Shown here piece after piece: positions 40,061 through 50,440 of a stretch of DNA of 64,000 bases. This DNA is from Chrysomallon squamiferum (lineage: Eukaryota > Mollusca > Gastropoda > Neomphalida > Peltospiridae). The notes beneath the pieces are model-generated. The model saw nothing but the letters and a program-made list of their open reading frames with translations. It had not been told where the DNA came from and did no database searches. Position numbers and translations under genes: made by a program. The stretch covers positions 16,381,649 to 16,445,648 of the forward strand of contig CM022674.1 in NCBI GenBank assembly GCA_012295275.1, read 5' to 3'. Every line of letters begins with the position of its first letter. Position 1 is the first letter of the stretch.

Positions 40061-43000
40061 TAGGATGCCATCCCCCTCTCGAATCTCTCCTCCAGTCCCC
40101 CCAAAACCAATTCGCATTTCTAGTTCAACAGCAAATACTTCCAACACTTCACAAATACCCACTTCACATAGGATGCCCCCCTCTCGAATCCCTCCTCCAG
40201 TCCCCCCAAAACCATTTCGCATTTCTACTTCTACAGCAAATACTTCTACCACTTCACCAGTATTTCACAGTTCTACTTCAACAGCAAATGCTTCCAACAC
40301 TTGTTTAATATTTAGTTCTCTAGGGCAGAGTTATCTTAACACACAGGTACACCGGAAACTTGCCCAGGGGTCACACTAACACAGGAGCCTAATGATAAAT
40401 TATGTGTATCGTGACTTACACCCAATAAATAAATACTATTAATTACTATAAAATGCATATTTAGCATATGTTTTACAAAAAAATAATGAATAATGTTAAT
40501 ATTAATTGTATGATAACAAGTGAACAATGTGTAGGCCTTGGCCTATAATGCAGTTAAACTGGTCTTCTTTATTTTCTTGTTGTTGGGAAAGGTTTGTTTG
40601 CTTTTGTTCAACCAAAAATCCAATGATAGCAAATTCTCTTTTATTTTACATTTCATGTGGACATTTCAATTTATACTCAGAAATAGATGAGTTAACCTTT
40701 CAATTTACTGTAGATAGAGGTTGATGTTAAAGGGCAGCATAGATCAGTCGCGTAAATTTCAGTGGTGGGTCTATAGCACAGAAGAAGGATTACATTGCAA
40801 GAGTGAATCTGTCAGTAGGATACATACACAAAGGATTATACTAGACGGGTTGTGGACAGTAGGATACACAAATAATTCCATTACAAGTCTCTATGGGTTA
40901 GTGGGATACACAAATAATTACATTACAGTGTGCATAAGTCAGTACGATATAGTAAGGATTAGGATGTAGTTGGTTAAACAAACATTACATTACGGTAGTA
41001 TATGTTTCAGTAGGATACAAACGGATAACATTTCAATGGTGTACGGGTAAGCGGAATACACAAATGATTATATTAGAGTGGTCTATGTGTCAGCAGGATA
41101 GAGAAACAATTACATTACAGGGATGAAGATCTCCGCAGAATGCTCAAATGTATAGATCAGCTAAAATACATTAGGGAATGAGTCGCGTACGATCTATACA
41201 AAATTGTGCTATAGGAATATACGTGTAATTCTGGATTACATTTTAAGGTGCGTTCATTATATAGCATTATAGTATAAGGATAACGTATAATTATAGAAGT
41301 TGAATGGATCGTGTTTAGTTATTTTTAATAGGGGTGTACTGATCATATAGAAATATAACATAGGTGTCATATATCCTGATACATGGTATTACGAGGCTCT
41401 AGGATCAATCCTTCTTAGAGTACCCTTAGCATCATTTATCTTCTTCTCCATGGCATATCAGTGTATATACAATGTATACAGACACCCCCCCACACACACA
41501 CACACACAATTATTGATGAGTGAGGACTGCTGATAAATTAAGACTCACTGACTATTCAGTTATTTTATATATTTAAGTGTCAGTCACTATCTTATTTTTT
41601 CACACTCGCACACTGAAGAAGTGGAGAAACAAGTATCAGGATATGTTTATTTACAAATTTCTTTCCCTCTGTTACCTTTCCATCACAGAAATGATGACTG
41701 GTTGACCGATATTTTTTATATAGTGTAATCACATGCAAGCTAATTGTTATTATTATTGATTTGTTTATGATCTTCTACGATTGTATTAAATGAAATGTTG
41801 CTATAATTTTGTTGATATATTTTAGATAGCAAAATAGACATACAACTTGACTGATCAAAAAATAGACATAACAATAGAAAAACAAACAGATTAGAAAGAA
41901 ATATAGATACAGACACACAGACAGAAAGACAGATCACTGGTTGTATTGTTTTGGCTGCTATTATTATTTTTAATAGTATTAGTAGTAGTAGTAGTAGTAG
42001 TAGTAGTAGCATATTTATTATTATTTTGTTATTATTGGTAGTAGTAGTAAGTATTATCCTTACTATTACATTAATGCTTTTGTTATTATTATATATGTTA
42101 TGTTTTCTTTAAGTAATAAATGAATAAATAAATAAATATATCAAGCTAGTGAATATAAATTATAATTTAATCCTGACCTTAAGACGGAAACAAACAATAC
42201 CCACGGTAACTTCGTGTATTTTATAATGATAACATACACACGTATGATTAAGAGAGAGATTATATTATTAAATGTCTGCAACGGAAGATATTATTAAATG
42301 TCTACAACAACAAAGTAATAATACAAAAATGAAAATAATGATAATAATGAAATGAAAAAATCATATAGCCATGTTAAGTGGCACATTTACAATAATGTTT
42401 TTTTTTTTTTTTTTGGGGGCAGGGATGGATGAACTTAGCCTGTCAGCCAAACATGGATCTCTTGTGATTATTATTGAAATTGTGACGATGATCAATGGTG
42501 ATAAAAATAAAAATAAATAAATGCAAATAACTGAAACTACCTTGTGTTACTTGTAAGTACATAATATATACCACATTTACTAAATCATATATATTCACCA
42601 ATAATACGTAATACATCTGTTATTGAAGTGAAGCCTACATTTTCCTATTTGATATAGTACTATATAATTTTAAAAGGAAACAAAACAACAACAACACATT
42701 TAGACAGGAAAAACATCCAAGCTATATGGATTAGTTTACTAAACTCTGTTCTGACTGTATTATAAATTTAAAGACAAATTTAATATAATTTATACAATTT
42801 GAAAGGTCATTTTTTGAATAAATCATATTTTATCTTATTATTTTTATGATCTTCATTATTATTTCTTAATGTTCTTCCGACTAACAATTATAATCTCGAT
42901 TCGTTTCATCAAGAATGAGCAGTTTGCTATTTTACCGAACATGACTGTGAGACTTACCTCCCTTGTACGATGCTGAAGGCCTTTCATGTCGTAGATTCTT

Positions 43001-43090
43001 AAAATGAACCAAAGTTTCAGAGATCGAAACCGCCTGCTTTAAAGGTGTTCTCCAGTGCTGATAAATGAACAAATTATTAATCAATTAATT
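40061..43090. repeat. left arm of a large inverted repeat
   Basis: It is the reverse complement of 45,115-48,330. Anchors: 40,527 pairs with 47,647, 41,401 with 46,773, and 43,090 with 45,115. The outer 40,061-40,330 encodes the PSRIPPPVPPKPFRIS and STSTANTS repeats also found behind the PARP domain at 48.1-48.3 kb. The left arm lacks about 280 bases that the right arm has (47,870-48,160). No intact gene lies in the arm; matching 65-residue frames at 40,527-40,724 and 47,450-47,647 are mirror images of one another and are not supported as genes. Confidence 0.92.
40065..40310 (+). pseudogene. detached fragment of Pro-rich/Ser-Thr-rich tail repeats
   Basis: Two units encode PSRI[SP]PPVPPKP[IF]RIS followed by STANTS-type sequence, the same type as at 48,062-48,330 on the other strand. 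PPVPPKP fits an SH3-ligand pattern (PxxPxK). Here no PARP domain is attached, so this is a piece carried by the inverted duplication. Confidence 0.6.
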
Positions 43091-44557
43091 CATAAAGAAT
43101 ATTTCAGAAATATTATTTGTTGTTTGCTTCTATAGAACTTACGATCCTGTAAAGATCAGGTACTTATAATTACGAAAACATGTTGGTGCCCCCATTGTAA
43201 TTCAAAATATAAACCAAAAAAAACCCCAGGAATCTTATTTATTTTTCATTATATTTTGCTTTAATAATTTAAGTGCTAAAATCGGCTATGAAAAATGTCT
43301 AAGGTGCCCCTTCTTCCCTTGATGCCTTAAGCACGTGCTTATTTTGCTTATAGGATTAATCCATCACTGGTGTTCTTAAAAATAAAACTTAATGATACCT
43401 TAAAAATCTCCCAGATTTGTTTACTTTTCATTCATTAGTGATGCCGCACTGGATATTTTGTTCTCAGAAACAGGAGATTATTTTATTCAGCTGCCAGAAC
43501 CTAGTTTTATTTATTAATGTGTGGAGCAAAAGCTAAGCTATATACACAATGAATAATAAAAACAACAACAACAGCAACAACAACACCAACTATAACTGAA
43601 CTAAATAAATAATTCTGATACAGAGATCTGTTTCAGTATTTTAAACTAATATGAGATATTGCATATATATCTGACATCATTATCGTGCCTTTCAAGTAGT
43701 GTACACTCATTTACTATAAAGAATCATCTCTGAATAAACAAATGAACACATCTAACGAATGATACACAATTATTTTACGGCCTCTCTACATGAACGATGT
43801 CGATCTGGCCGTATATCGATTTCAGCACGGGCATGAACAAAATCTATTTACATTTATGTGAGACGAGATACTGTTTATAATGATTATATTATTAAACTTG
43901 TTAATACTCATGTTTATATACATACAATAAAGGAAAAATAAATTAAACAACAAAACAACAATAACCTTTGCGATCAGTATCGATAGAGTAGAGGAGACGT
44001 GAGTAGTTTCGGGTTAGGTTGACCTGGGACTAAAGGTCTCAAGTCCATCTAAAGATAAAACATGAGAACGTGACACTTTTCTATTCTGCAAGGTTTAATA
44101 ACTAAATAACGATCATAATCCAAATATTGAAGATATCTTATTCAGCGATTTTGATTCCTTTTATCTTCACTTTTTATTAAATTCGTTCAGAATTTATTTG
44201 TCGTTTGATCTCCTTAAAACAAGCTCCCAGTACAGTGATCAGAGACAAACGAACACACACACGGAATAAACATCTTGTAATAAATAGATCACGTCACAGG
44301 TAAGTTCAGATAACCCTCATACATTGTCAAGAGCTGACCTTTATCATTATCTCATTTCGTATTTATGCTGTCATTGTTCTATTCTTTGTGCTCATTCCAG
44401 TGAGTAGTCCGAATCTCAGTTCCGATTCGGAGCTGAGGTAATATCTAACAAGTAATGTACGTGTCCGTTTTAACTTGTCATTCGGTCAGTTTTCGCAGTT
44501 TTTCTATTTACAGTAGAGTATACATAATTAGCTGTTTCACTTAAAAGCGGCCATGTT

Positions 44558-44878
44558 TTGTGGACGCTAGGAAAAGCAATCGATCGATCGTCTGCTCAGG
44601 TGCACATGCTGCGCATGCCTAGTAGCTACTATTCGTATCTGTTGCACCTGGCGTTATTCGCAATAATTATACTTGCTTCGTTTATAGTCAGCGAAATTGA
44701 TTGTAGTTACTTGTTAATTTGGCACTTAATGCACTATAGAAATAGAGATAGATACAGAGAGACAAGAAGACAGATCACTGGTTGTAATCCTTGGCTGTTA
44801 TTATTATTATTATTAATACTGAATACACAATTTTTGTTTATCAGTATCAATATCTTGACTAAGAAAACATTCCTGTAA
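44558..44878 (+). CDS. possible small membrane/secreted reading frame (weak)
   Basis: A 106-residue frame with a hydrophobic run HLALFAIIILASFIVSEID near its start, which could be a signal peptide or membrane helix if translation begins at the Met of MLRMPSSYYS. The later part passes through an ATT repeat (LLLLLLLIL), so only the first half could be a real exon. No relative recognised. Confidence 0.15.
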   Translation: MWTLGKAIDRSSAQVHMLRMPSSYYSYLLHLALFAIIILASFIVSEIDCSYLLIWHLMHYRNRDRYRETRRQITGCNPWLLLLLLLILNTQFLFISINILTKKTFL

Positions 44879-45021
44879 ACTGTAATTTTGTTTTTTTATT
44901 TCCCTTTATTTCTCCAGGTAAAATTTCACATCGATTAAGCTAGTACTATTGTCTGACATCAGCTGAGAAAGCTGTGGAATACTCATTCCAGTTTCAGAAC
45001 AGAGGATAGAAGGAAGTCTCA

Positions 45022-45112
45022 GTACAGTTTTCTTCAGTGAATAGTAGTAGTCTCTCTATGGCGACCAGCTGATTCCTGTAGCAAATACATTATTGGTTCC
45101 ATTGAGGTACAA
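45022..45112 (-). pseudogene. fibrinogen-domain (FReD) 3' exon remnant with premature stop
   Basis: The minus strand reads LYLNGTNNVFATGISWSP, a TAG stop, then RDYYYSLKKT. This aligns with LYLNGTNELFGEGVTWMPWR and GDYYSLKKT of the gene at 786-1051; the stop takes the place of the conserved Trp. The match ends at the inner edge of the right inverted-repeat arm (45,115), so the rest of the exon was lost at that junction. Confidence 0.8.
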
Positions 45113-45114
45113 CT

Positions 45115-48100
45115 AATTAATTGATTAATAATTTGTTCATTTATCAGCACTGGGGAATACCTTTAAAGCAGGCGGTTTCGATTTCTGAAACTTTGGTTCA
45201 TTTTAAGAATCTACGGCATGAAAGTGCTTCAGCATCGTATAAGGGAGGTAGGTCTCACAGTCATGTTCGGTAAAATACCAAACTGCTCATTCTTGATGAA
45301 ACGAATCGGGATTATAATTGTTAGTAGCAAGAACATTAAGAAATAATAATGAAGATGACAAAAATAATAAGATAAAATATGAATTATTCAAGGAATCACC
45401 TTTTAAATGGTATAAATTATATTAAATTTGTCTTTAAATTTATAATACAGTCAGAAGAGAGTATAGTAAAATAATCCATGTCGCTTGGATGTTTTTCCTG
45501 TCTAAATGTGTTGATGTTGTTTTGTTTCCTTTTAAAATTATATAGTGCTATATCAAATGGGAAAATGTAGTCTTCACTTCAATAAGAGATGTATTACGTA
45601 ATTATTGGTGAATACATATGATTTAGTAAATGTGGTATATATTATGTACTTACAAGTAACGCAAGGTAGTTTCAGTTATTTGCATTTATTAATTTGTATT
45701 TTTATCACCATTGATCATCGTCACAGTATCAATAATAATCACAAGAGATCCATGTTTGGCTGACAGGCTTAGTTCATCCATCCCTGCCCCCCAAAAAAAA
45801 CAGAAGAAAAAATAACATTATTGTAAATGTGCCACTTAAAATGGCTATATGATTTTTTCATTTCATTATTATCATTATTTTTATTTTTGTATTATTACTT
45901 TGTTGTTGTAGACATTTAATAATATCTTCCGTTGCAGACATTTAATAATATAATCTCTCTCTTAATCATACGTGTGTATGTTATCATTATAAAATACACG
46001 AAGTTACCGTGGGTATTGTTTGTTTCCGTCTTAAGGTCAGGATTAAATTATAATTTATATTCACTAGCTTGATATATTTATTTATTTATTCATTTGTTAC
46101 TTAAATAAAATATAACATATATAATAATAACAAAAGCATTAATGTAATAGTAAGGATAATACTTACTACTTCTACCAATAGTAAAAAAATAATAATCAAT
46201 ATGCTACTACTACTAATACTACTAAAAAATAATAATAGCAGCCAAAACAATACAACCAGTGACTTAACTATTGTTAAGTCTATCTTTTGGTCAGTCAACT
46301 TGTATGTCTATTTTGCTATCTAAAATATATCAACAAAATTATAGCAACATTTAATTTAATACAATCGTAGAAGATCATAAACAAATCAATAATAATAACA
46401 AAAGTAATAAAAGTAAAATATTTCACTTGACCATAAATAGCTTGCATGTGATTACACTATATAAAAAATACCGGTCAAAGAGTCATCATTTCTGTGATGG
46501 AAAGGTAACAGAGGGAAAGAAATTTGTAAATAAACATATCCTGATACTCGTTTCTCCATTTCTTCAGTGTGCGAGTGTGAGAAAATAAGATAGTGACTGA
46601 CATTTAAATGTATAAAATAACTGAATAGTCAGTGAGTCTAAATTTATCAGCAGTCCTCAGTCATCAATAATTGTGTGTGTGGGGGAGTGTGTCTGTATAC
46701 ATTGTATATACACCGATATGCCATGGAGAAGAAGATAAATGATGCAAAGGGTACTCTAAGAAGGATTGATCCTACAGCCTCGTAATACCATGTATCAGGA
46801 TATATGACACCTATGTTATATTTCTATATGATCAGTACACCCCTATTAAGAATAACTATACATGATCCATTCAACTTCTATAATTATACATTATCCTTAT
46901 ACTATAATGCTATATAATGAATGCACCTTAAAATGTAATCCAGAATTACCCGTATGCCCCTGCAGCACAATTTTGTATACACCGTACGCCACTCATTCCC
47001 TAATGTATTTTAGCTGATCTGTGCATTTGAGCATTCTGCTGTGATCTTCATCCCTATAATGTAATTGTTTGTGTATCCTACTGACACATAGACCACTCTA
47101 ATATAATCATTTGTGTATTCCGCTTACCCATACACCATTGAAATGTTATCCGTTTGTATCCTACTGATACATATACTACTGTAATGTAAAGTTTGTTTAT
47201 CCAACTACATCCTAATCCTTACTATATCGTACTGACTTATGCACCCTGTAATGTAATTATTTGTGTATCCCACTAACCCATAGAGACTTGTAATGGAATT
47301 ATTTGTGTATCCTACTGTCCACAACCCGTCTAGTATAATCCTTTGTGTATGTATCCTACTGACTGATTCACTCTTGCAATGTAATCCTTCTTCTGTGCTA
47401 TAGACCCATCACTGAAATTTACGCGACTGATCTATGCTGCCCTTTAACATCAACCTCTATCTACAGTAAATTGAAAGGTTAACTCATCTATTTCTGAGTA
47501 TAAATTGAAATGTCCACATGAAATGTAAAATAAAAGAGAATTTGTTGTTATTGGATTTTTGGTTGAACAAAAGCAAACAAACCTTTCCCAACAACAAGAA
47601 AATAAAGAAGACCAGTTTAACTGCATTATAGGCCAAGGCCTACACATTGTTCACTTGTTATCATACAATTAATATTAACATTGTTCATTATTTTTTTCTA
47701 AAACATATGTTAATATACATTTTATAGTAATTAATAGTATTTATTTATTGGGTGTAAGTCACGATACACATAATTTATCATTAGGCTCCTGTGTTAGTGT
47801 GACCCCTGGGCAAGTTTCCGGTGTACCTGTGTGTTAAGATAACTCTGCCCTAGAGAACAAAATATTAATAAAGAAACACTGCTTAATAAGATAAAGAAAA
47901 AATATCAAACAACATTAATTAAAAAGAAAATTAAAGTATCAACCAGCAACTTTTCTAAAAGAAAAAATTTGAGAAATATAAATGTGTTTGGAAATGTCAC
48001 TGAAGCACACATCAGTTTGACATGTAAGCTGTATTTGTAGAAGCTGAATATGATCAATCATTTACTGTAGAAGTCGAAGAGTGAACTGGTTTAGCGGGAA

Positions 48101-48330
48101 CTGGAGGAGGGATTCGAGAAGGGGGTGGAATCTTATATGAAGTGGGTATTTGTCAAGTGTTGGAAGCATTTGCTGTTGAAGTAGAACTGTGAAATACTGG
48201 TGAAGTGGTAGAAGTATCCCCTGTCGAAGTAGAAATGCGAAATGGTTTTGGGGGTACTGGAGGAGGGATTCGAGAGGGGGTGGCATCCTATGTGAACTGG
48301 GTATTTGTGAAGTGTTGGAAGTATTAACTG
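45115..48330. repeat. right arm of the large inverted repeat
   Basis: Reverse complement of 40,061-43,090. Its outer end runs into the Pro-rich and Ser/Thr-rich repeats behind the PARP domain, so the duplicated piece probably started in this gene's 3' region. It includes about 280 bases (47,870-48,160) that are absent from the left arm. Confidence 0.92.
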
Positions 48331-48727
48331 TAGAAGTTGAACTTGGTGTTGTGTTGAAAGTACTTGGTGTAAAAGTAGAACTTGGTGTTGTGTTCGAAGT
48401 ACTTGCTGTAGAAGTTGAACTTGGTGTTGTGTTAGAAGTATTTGCTGTAGAAGTTGAACTTGGTATTGTGTTGGAAGTACTTGCTGTAGAAGTAGAACTT
48501 TGTGTTGTGTTGGAAGTACTTGCTGTAGAAGTAGAACTTGGTGTTGTGTTGGAAGTACTTGCTGTAGAAGTAGAACTTGGTGTTCTGGTGGAAACATTTG
48601 CTGTTGAAGTAGAACTGTGAAATCTTAGTGGAATGTTGGCTGTACTGCTAACTGAAGTGACTAATTGAGTATTTGTGACAGAAGAAGAGGCCTGCAAAAC
48701 TGGTACTGAGGAGCTTGATGAAGACAA
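48062..48727 (-). pseudogene. Ser/Thr-rich and Pro-rich tail repeats behind the PARP domain
   Basis: The open frame from 48,727 encodes SSSSSSVPVLQASSSVTNTQ, then about eight 13-residue repeats of the type SSTSTASTSNTTP (39-bp units, about 48,310-48,610). Beyond it, in a shifted frame, come PSRIPPPVPPKPFRIS units. It overlaps the PARP frame end and is out of frame with it. If joined in the living gene it would be a mucin-like, SH3-binding tail; here the frames are broken. Confidence 0.55.
48310..48610. repeat. 39-bp minisatellite coding for 13-residue Ser/Thr repeats
   Basis: About seven to eight units near GTACTTGCTGTAGAAGTAGA plus ACTTGGTGTTGTGTTGGAA, period 39. Since 39 is a multiple of three, length changes keep the frame. 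The plus strand is open as well (EVLAVEVELGVVL), which I treat as a shadow. Confidence 0.85.
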
Positions 48728-48739
48728 TTCTGGTGTGCC

Positions 48740-49166
48740 TTCACAGAATATTCAAGTAGAAACTCTGGGTAACTCTGAGAAGTGTCAAAGATTACAAAAA
48801 TTGATGGATTATTTACATCATCGACACAAGAATCATAAAGAACATGTCCTTTCCTAGAAGGAGGCCGGGAATAAGAACTTTCACCTTTTGCATACTGGCC
48901 TACAAGAACCTTGAAATGAACATGAAGCAATGTGATCCTGTGGTGTAGCAGTGGCTGTATTTGGCATCCCGGGCGAAATAAGCACCTTTGCCGTAAACTG
49001 TTCCATTTTTGCCGTTCAGCCTGAAGTCGATGTTATTGTGGCAGATTCCACGTATGACACTAATGTCACCACTGCTTCCATGAAATAGAAATATTTCGTT
49101 AGTATCTCTTTCATCATCTCTGTTCATCGACATTGCCTTTCTCATACTGCTCATTAGGTAATTATT
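48740..49166 (-). pseudogene. PARP catalytic domain (PARP14/PARP12-like mono-ADP-ribosyltransferase), frameshifted fragment
   Basis: First segment, from 49,166 to about 48,945: FLFHGSSGDISVIRGICHNN, then NGKNGTVYGKGAYFARDAKY, with the FHG His and GKGAYFA Tyr of the ADP-ribosyltransferase fold. Second segment, in the next frame to about 48,740: HVHFKVLVGQYAKG, DSCVDDVNNPSIFVIF and SQSYPEFLLEYS, the usual last strands. The frame breaks near 48,940-48,950, and a second break joins or separates the Ser/Thr-rich tail near 48,735. No acceptor or complete start of the domain was found upstream of 49,166. The enzyme would transfer ADP-ribose from NAD+; many PARP14-type proteins act in antiviral and interferon-like responses. 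Pseudogene or error-containing gene; I favour a fragment. Confidence 0.8.
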
Positions 49167-49550
49167 TTATCTTCTGTCACAGTTTATTGGATAATAATTG
49201 ATGCTACTTAAGGCGTCACAATTTTATGACTCTTCCATAATGCTAGTTATTAAATATATTTCTAATAATCACTGTTTCTACAGAGTGATTATTTTCAATC
49301 CTTAACAGATGGATGTTAACTTATACATTTTCTATCACCAGTATTTTGGTACCAACCACTTACAATCAGTATATCGATACGAATGAGTTATTTACATATA
49401 TTTTATTTTAAGAAATTGATTAATTTTCTATTGCTGGCTGCGGAAATAATTGCTTGTTTCCAAAATTACCGAAGCAAAGACAATAGGTACCATTTCCAAT
49501 TGTAAATCAATCATTTAATTAATTATTGCTAGAATATTAAACATTTAACA
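49167..49550. other. AT-rich boundary between the PARP fragment and duplicated block copy 2
   Basis: I see no gene. Homology to copy 1 becomes visible from about 49,550 (matching about 14,200). Confidence 0.4.
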
Positions 49551-50309
49551 CATGCATGTGTGGAAACGAAATTCGTGTTCTTCAGTTCTAAGTGAAAATA
49601 TATACTGTGTACTGGATTTTAAAAGTTATTTTATCTGTTTTATCACTCTTAATTATTGCTAAAGAAACATGAGTATGCAACATGAAAATAAAAAATGTAA
49701 GAAAAATAAAAATGGAGAAAGTGGTCAGAAAAGAGAGGTAAGCAGTAGCCAAGTTATTCAAGAAGTCATCATATTGAGGATATCAAATACACAATTCTGA
49801 AATGAGCTTAAATGTTCATCTGCACCATTTTATCAGTCAACACCAATTAACAAATTGATTAATCTTCTATTGATGGCGTTAGAAATCTATTGTTTGTTTC
49901 CAACAGTACTGAAATATATCATGTCTCTACCCTTATATATTGTAAATCTGTCATTTATTTAGAATATCTGAATAGAAACAATTTACAGTATCTAGATATA
50001 CACCAGACTACACAGCAATATAGTTACACAAATTTACACTGTATTTAATTCTTCATCACAATCAATTAGTTCACAGATCTTATGTTGAAAATGTGATCTG
50101 GCTCATGTATCAATAATTAAACTTTTGAACTGAAAAATTAAAACTGTACACAGTATTTAACACAATTAAATATACTGACACAATATTACACCAAAAATGT
50201 AGCAGCTCAAACTGAAACAACATCAGAAATCATTGTATTTCAGGATGAAGTATAACATTAAGATCAACTTTGTACCATAGAAATTACAAACAAAATTCAG
50301 GTTATTGTG

Positions 50310-50315
50310 TTTATT
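50310..50315 (-). terminator. candidate polyadenylation signal, STAND-ankyrin gene copy 2
   Basis: AATAAA on the minus strand, about 130 bases past the stop, in the same context as the one at 15,511-15,516 in copy 1. Confidence 0.35.
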
Positions 50316-50440
50316 ATGAACATCAGTTTTATACAAAAATATTATTTCTGAACAACTTCAAAATGTTCTCACGAGCTGATCTTCCATTTAAATGATAGTC
50401 TGTGTACATAATGTACAAAATTGAAAAGTTCAGTTTCATA

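Larger units (their letters stand above)
43091..45114. other. spacer between the inverted-repeat arms
   Basis: Unpaired 2.0 kb. Bases about 44,740-44,830 (AGACAGATCACTGGTTGTA and the following ATT run) resemble 41,895-41,990 of the left arm in direct orientation. The right edge holds a fibrinogen-domain exon remnant. Around 44,390-44,720 base composition is less AT-rich than average. Confidence 0.75.

Noticed and set aside
40527-40724. A 65-residue frame seen twice (also 47,450-47,647) as a possible conserved gene
   Set aside because: The two are the two arms of the inverted repeat, so their likeness does not reflect selection; there is no motif or homologue and no codon-level signal.
48312-48620. 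Plus-strand EVLAVEVELGVVL repeat protein
   Set aside because: It is antisense to the Ser/Thr repeat that lies in order behind the PARP domain; because 39 is a multiple of three, several frames are open.
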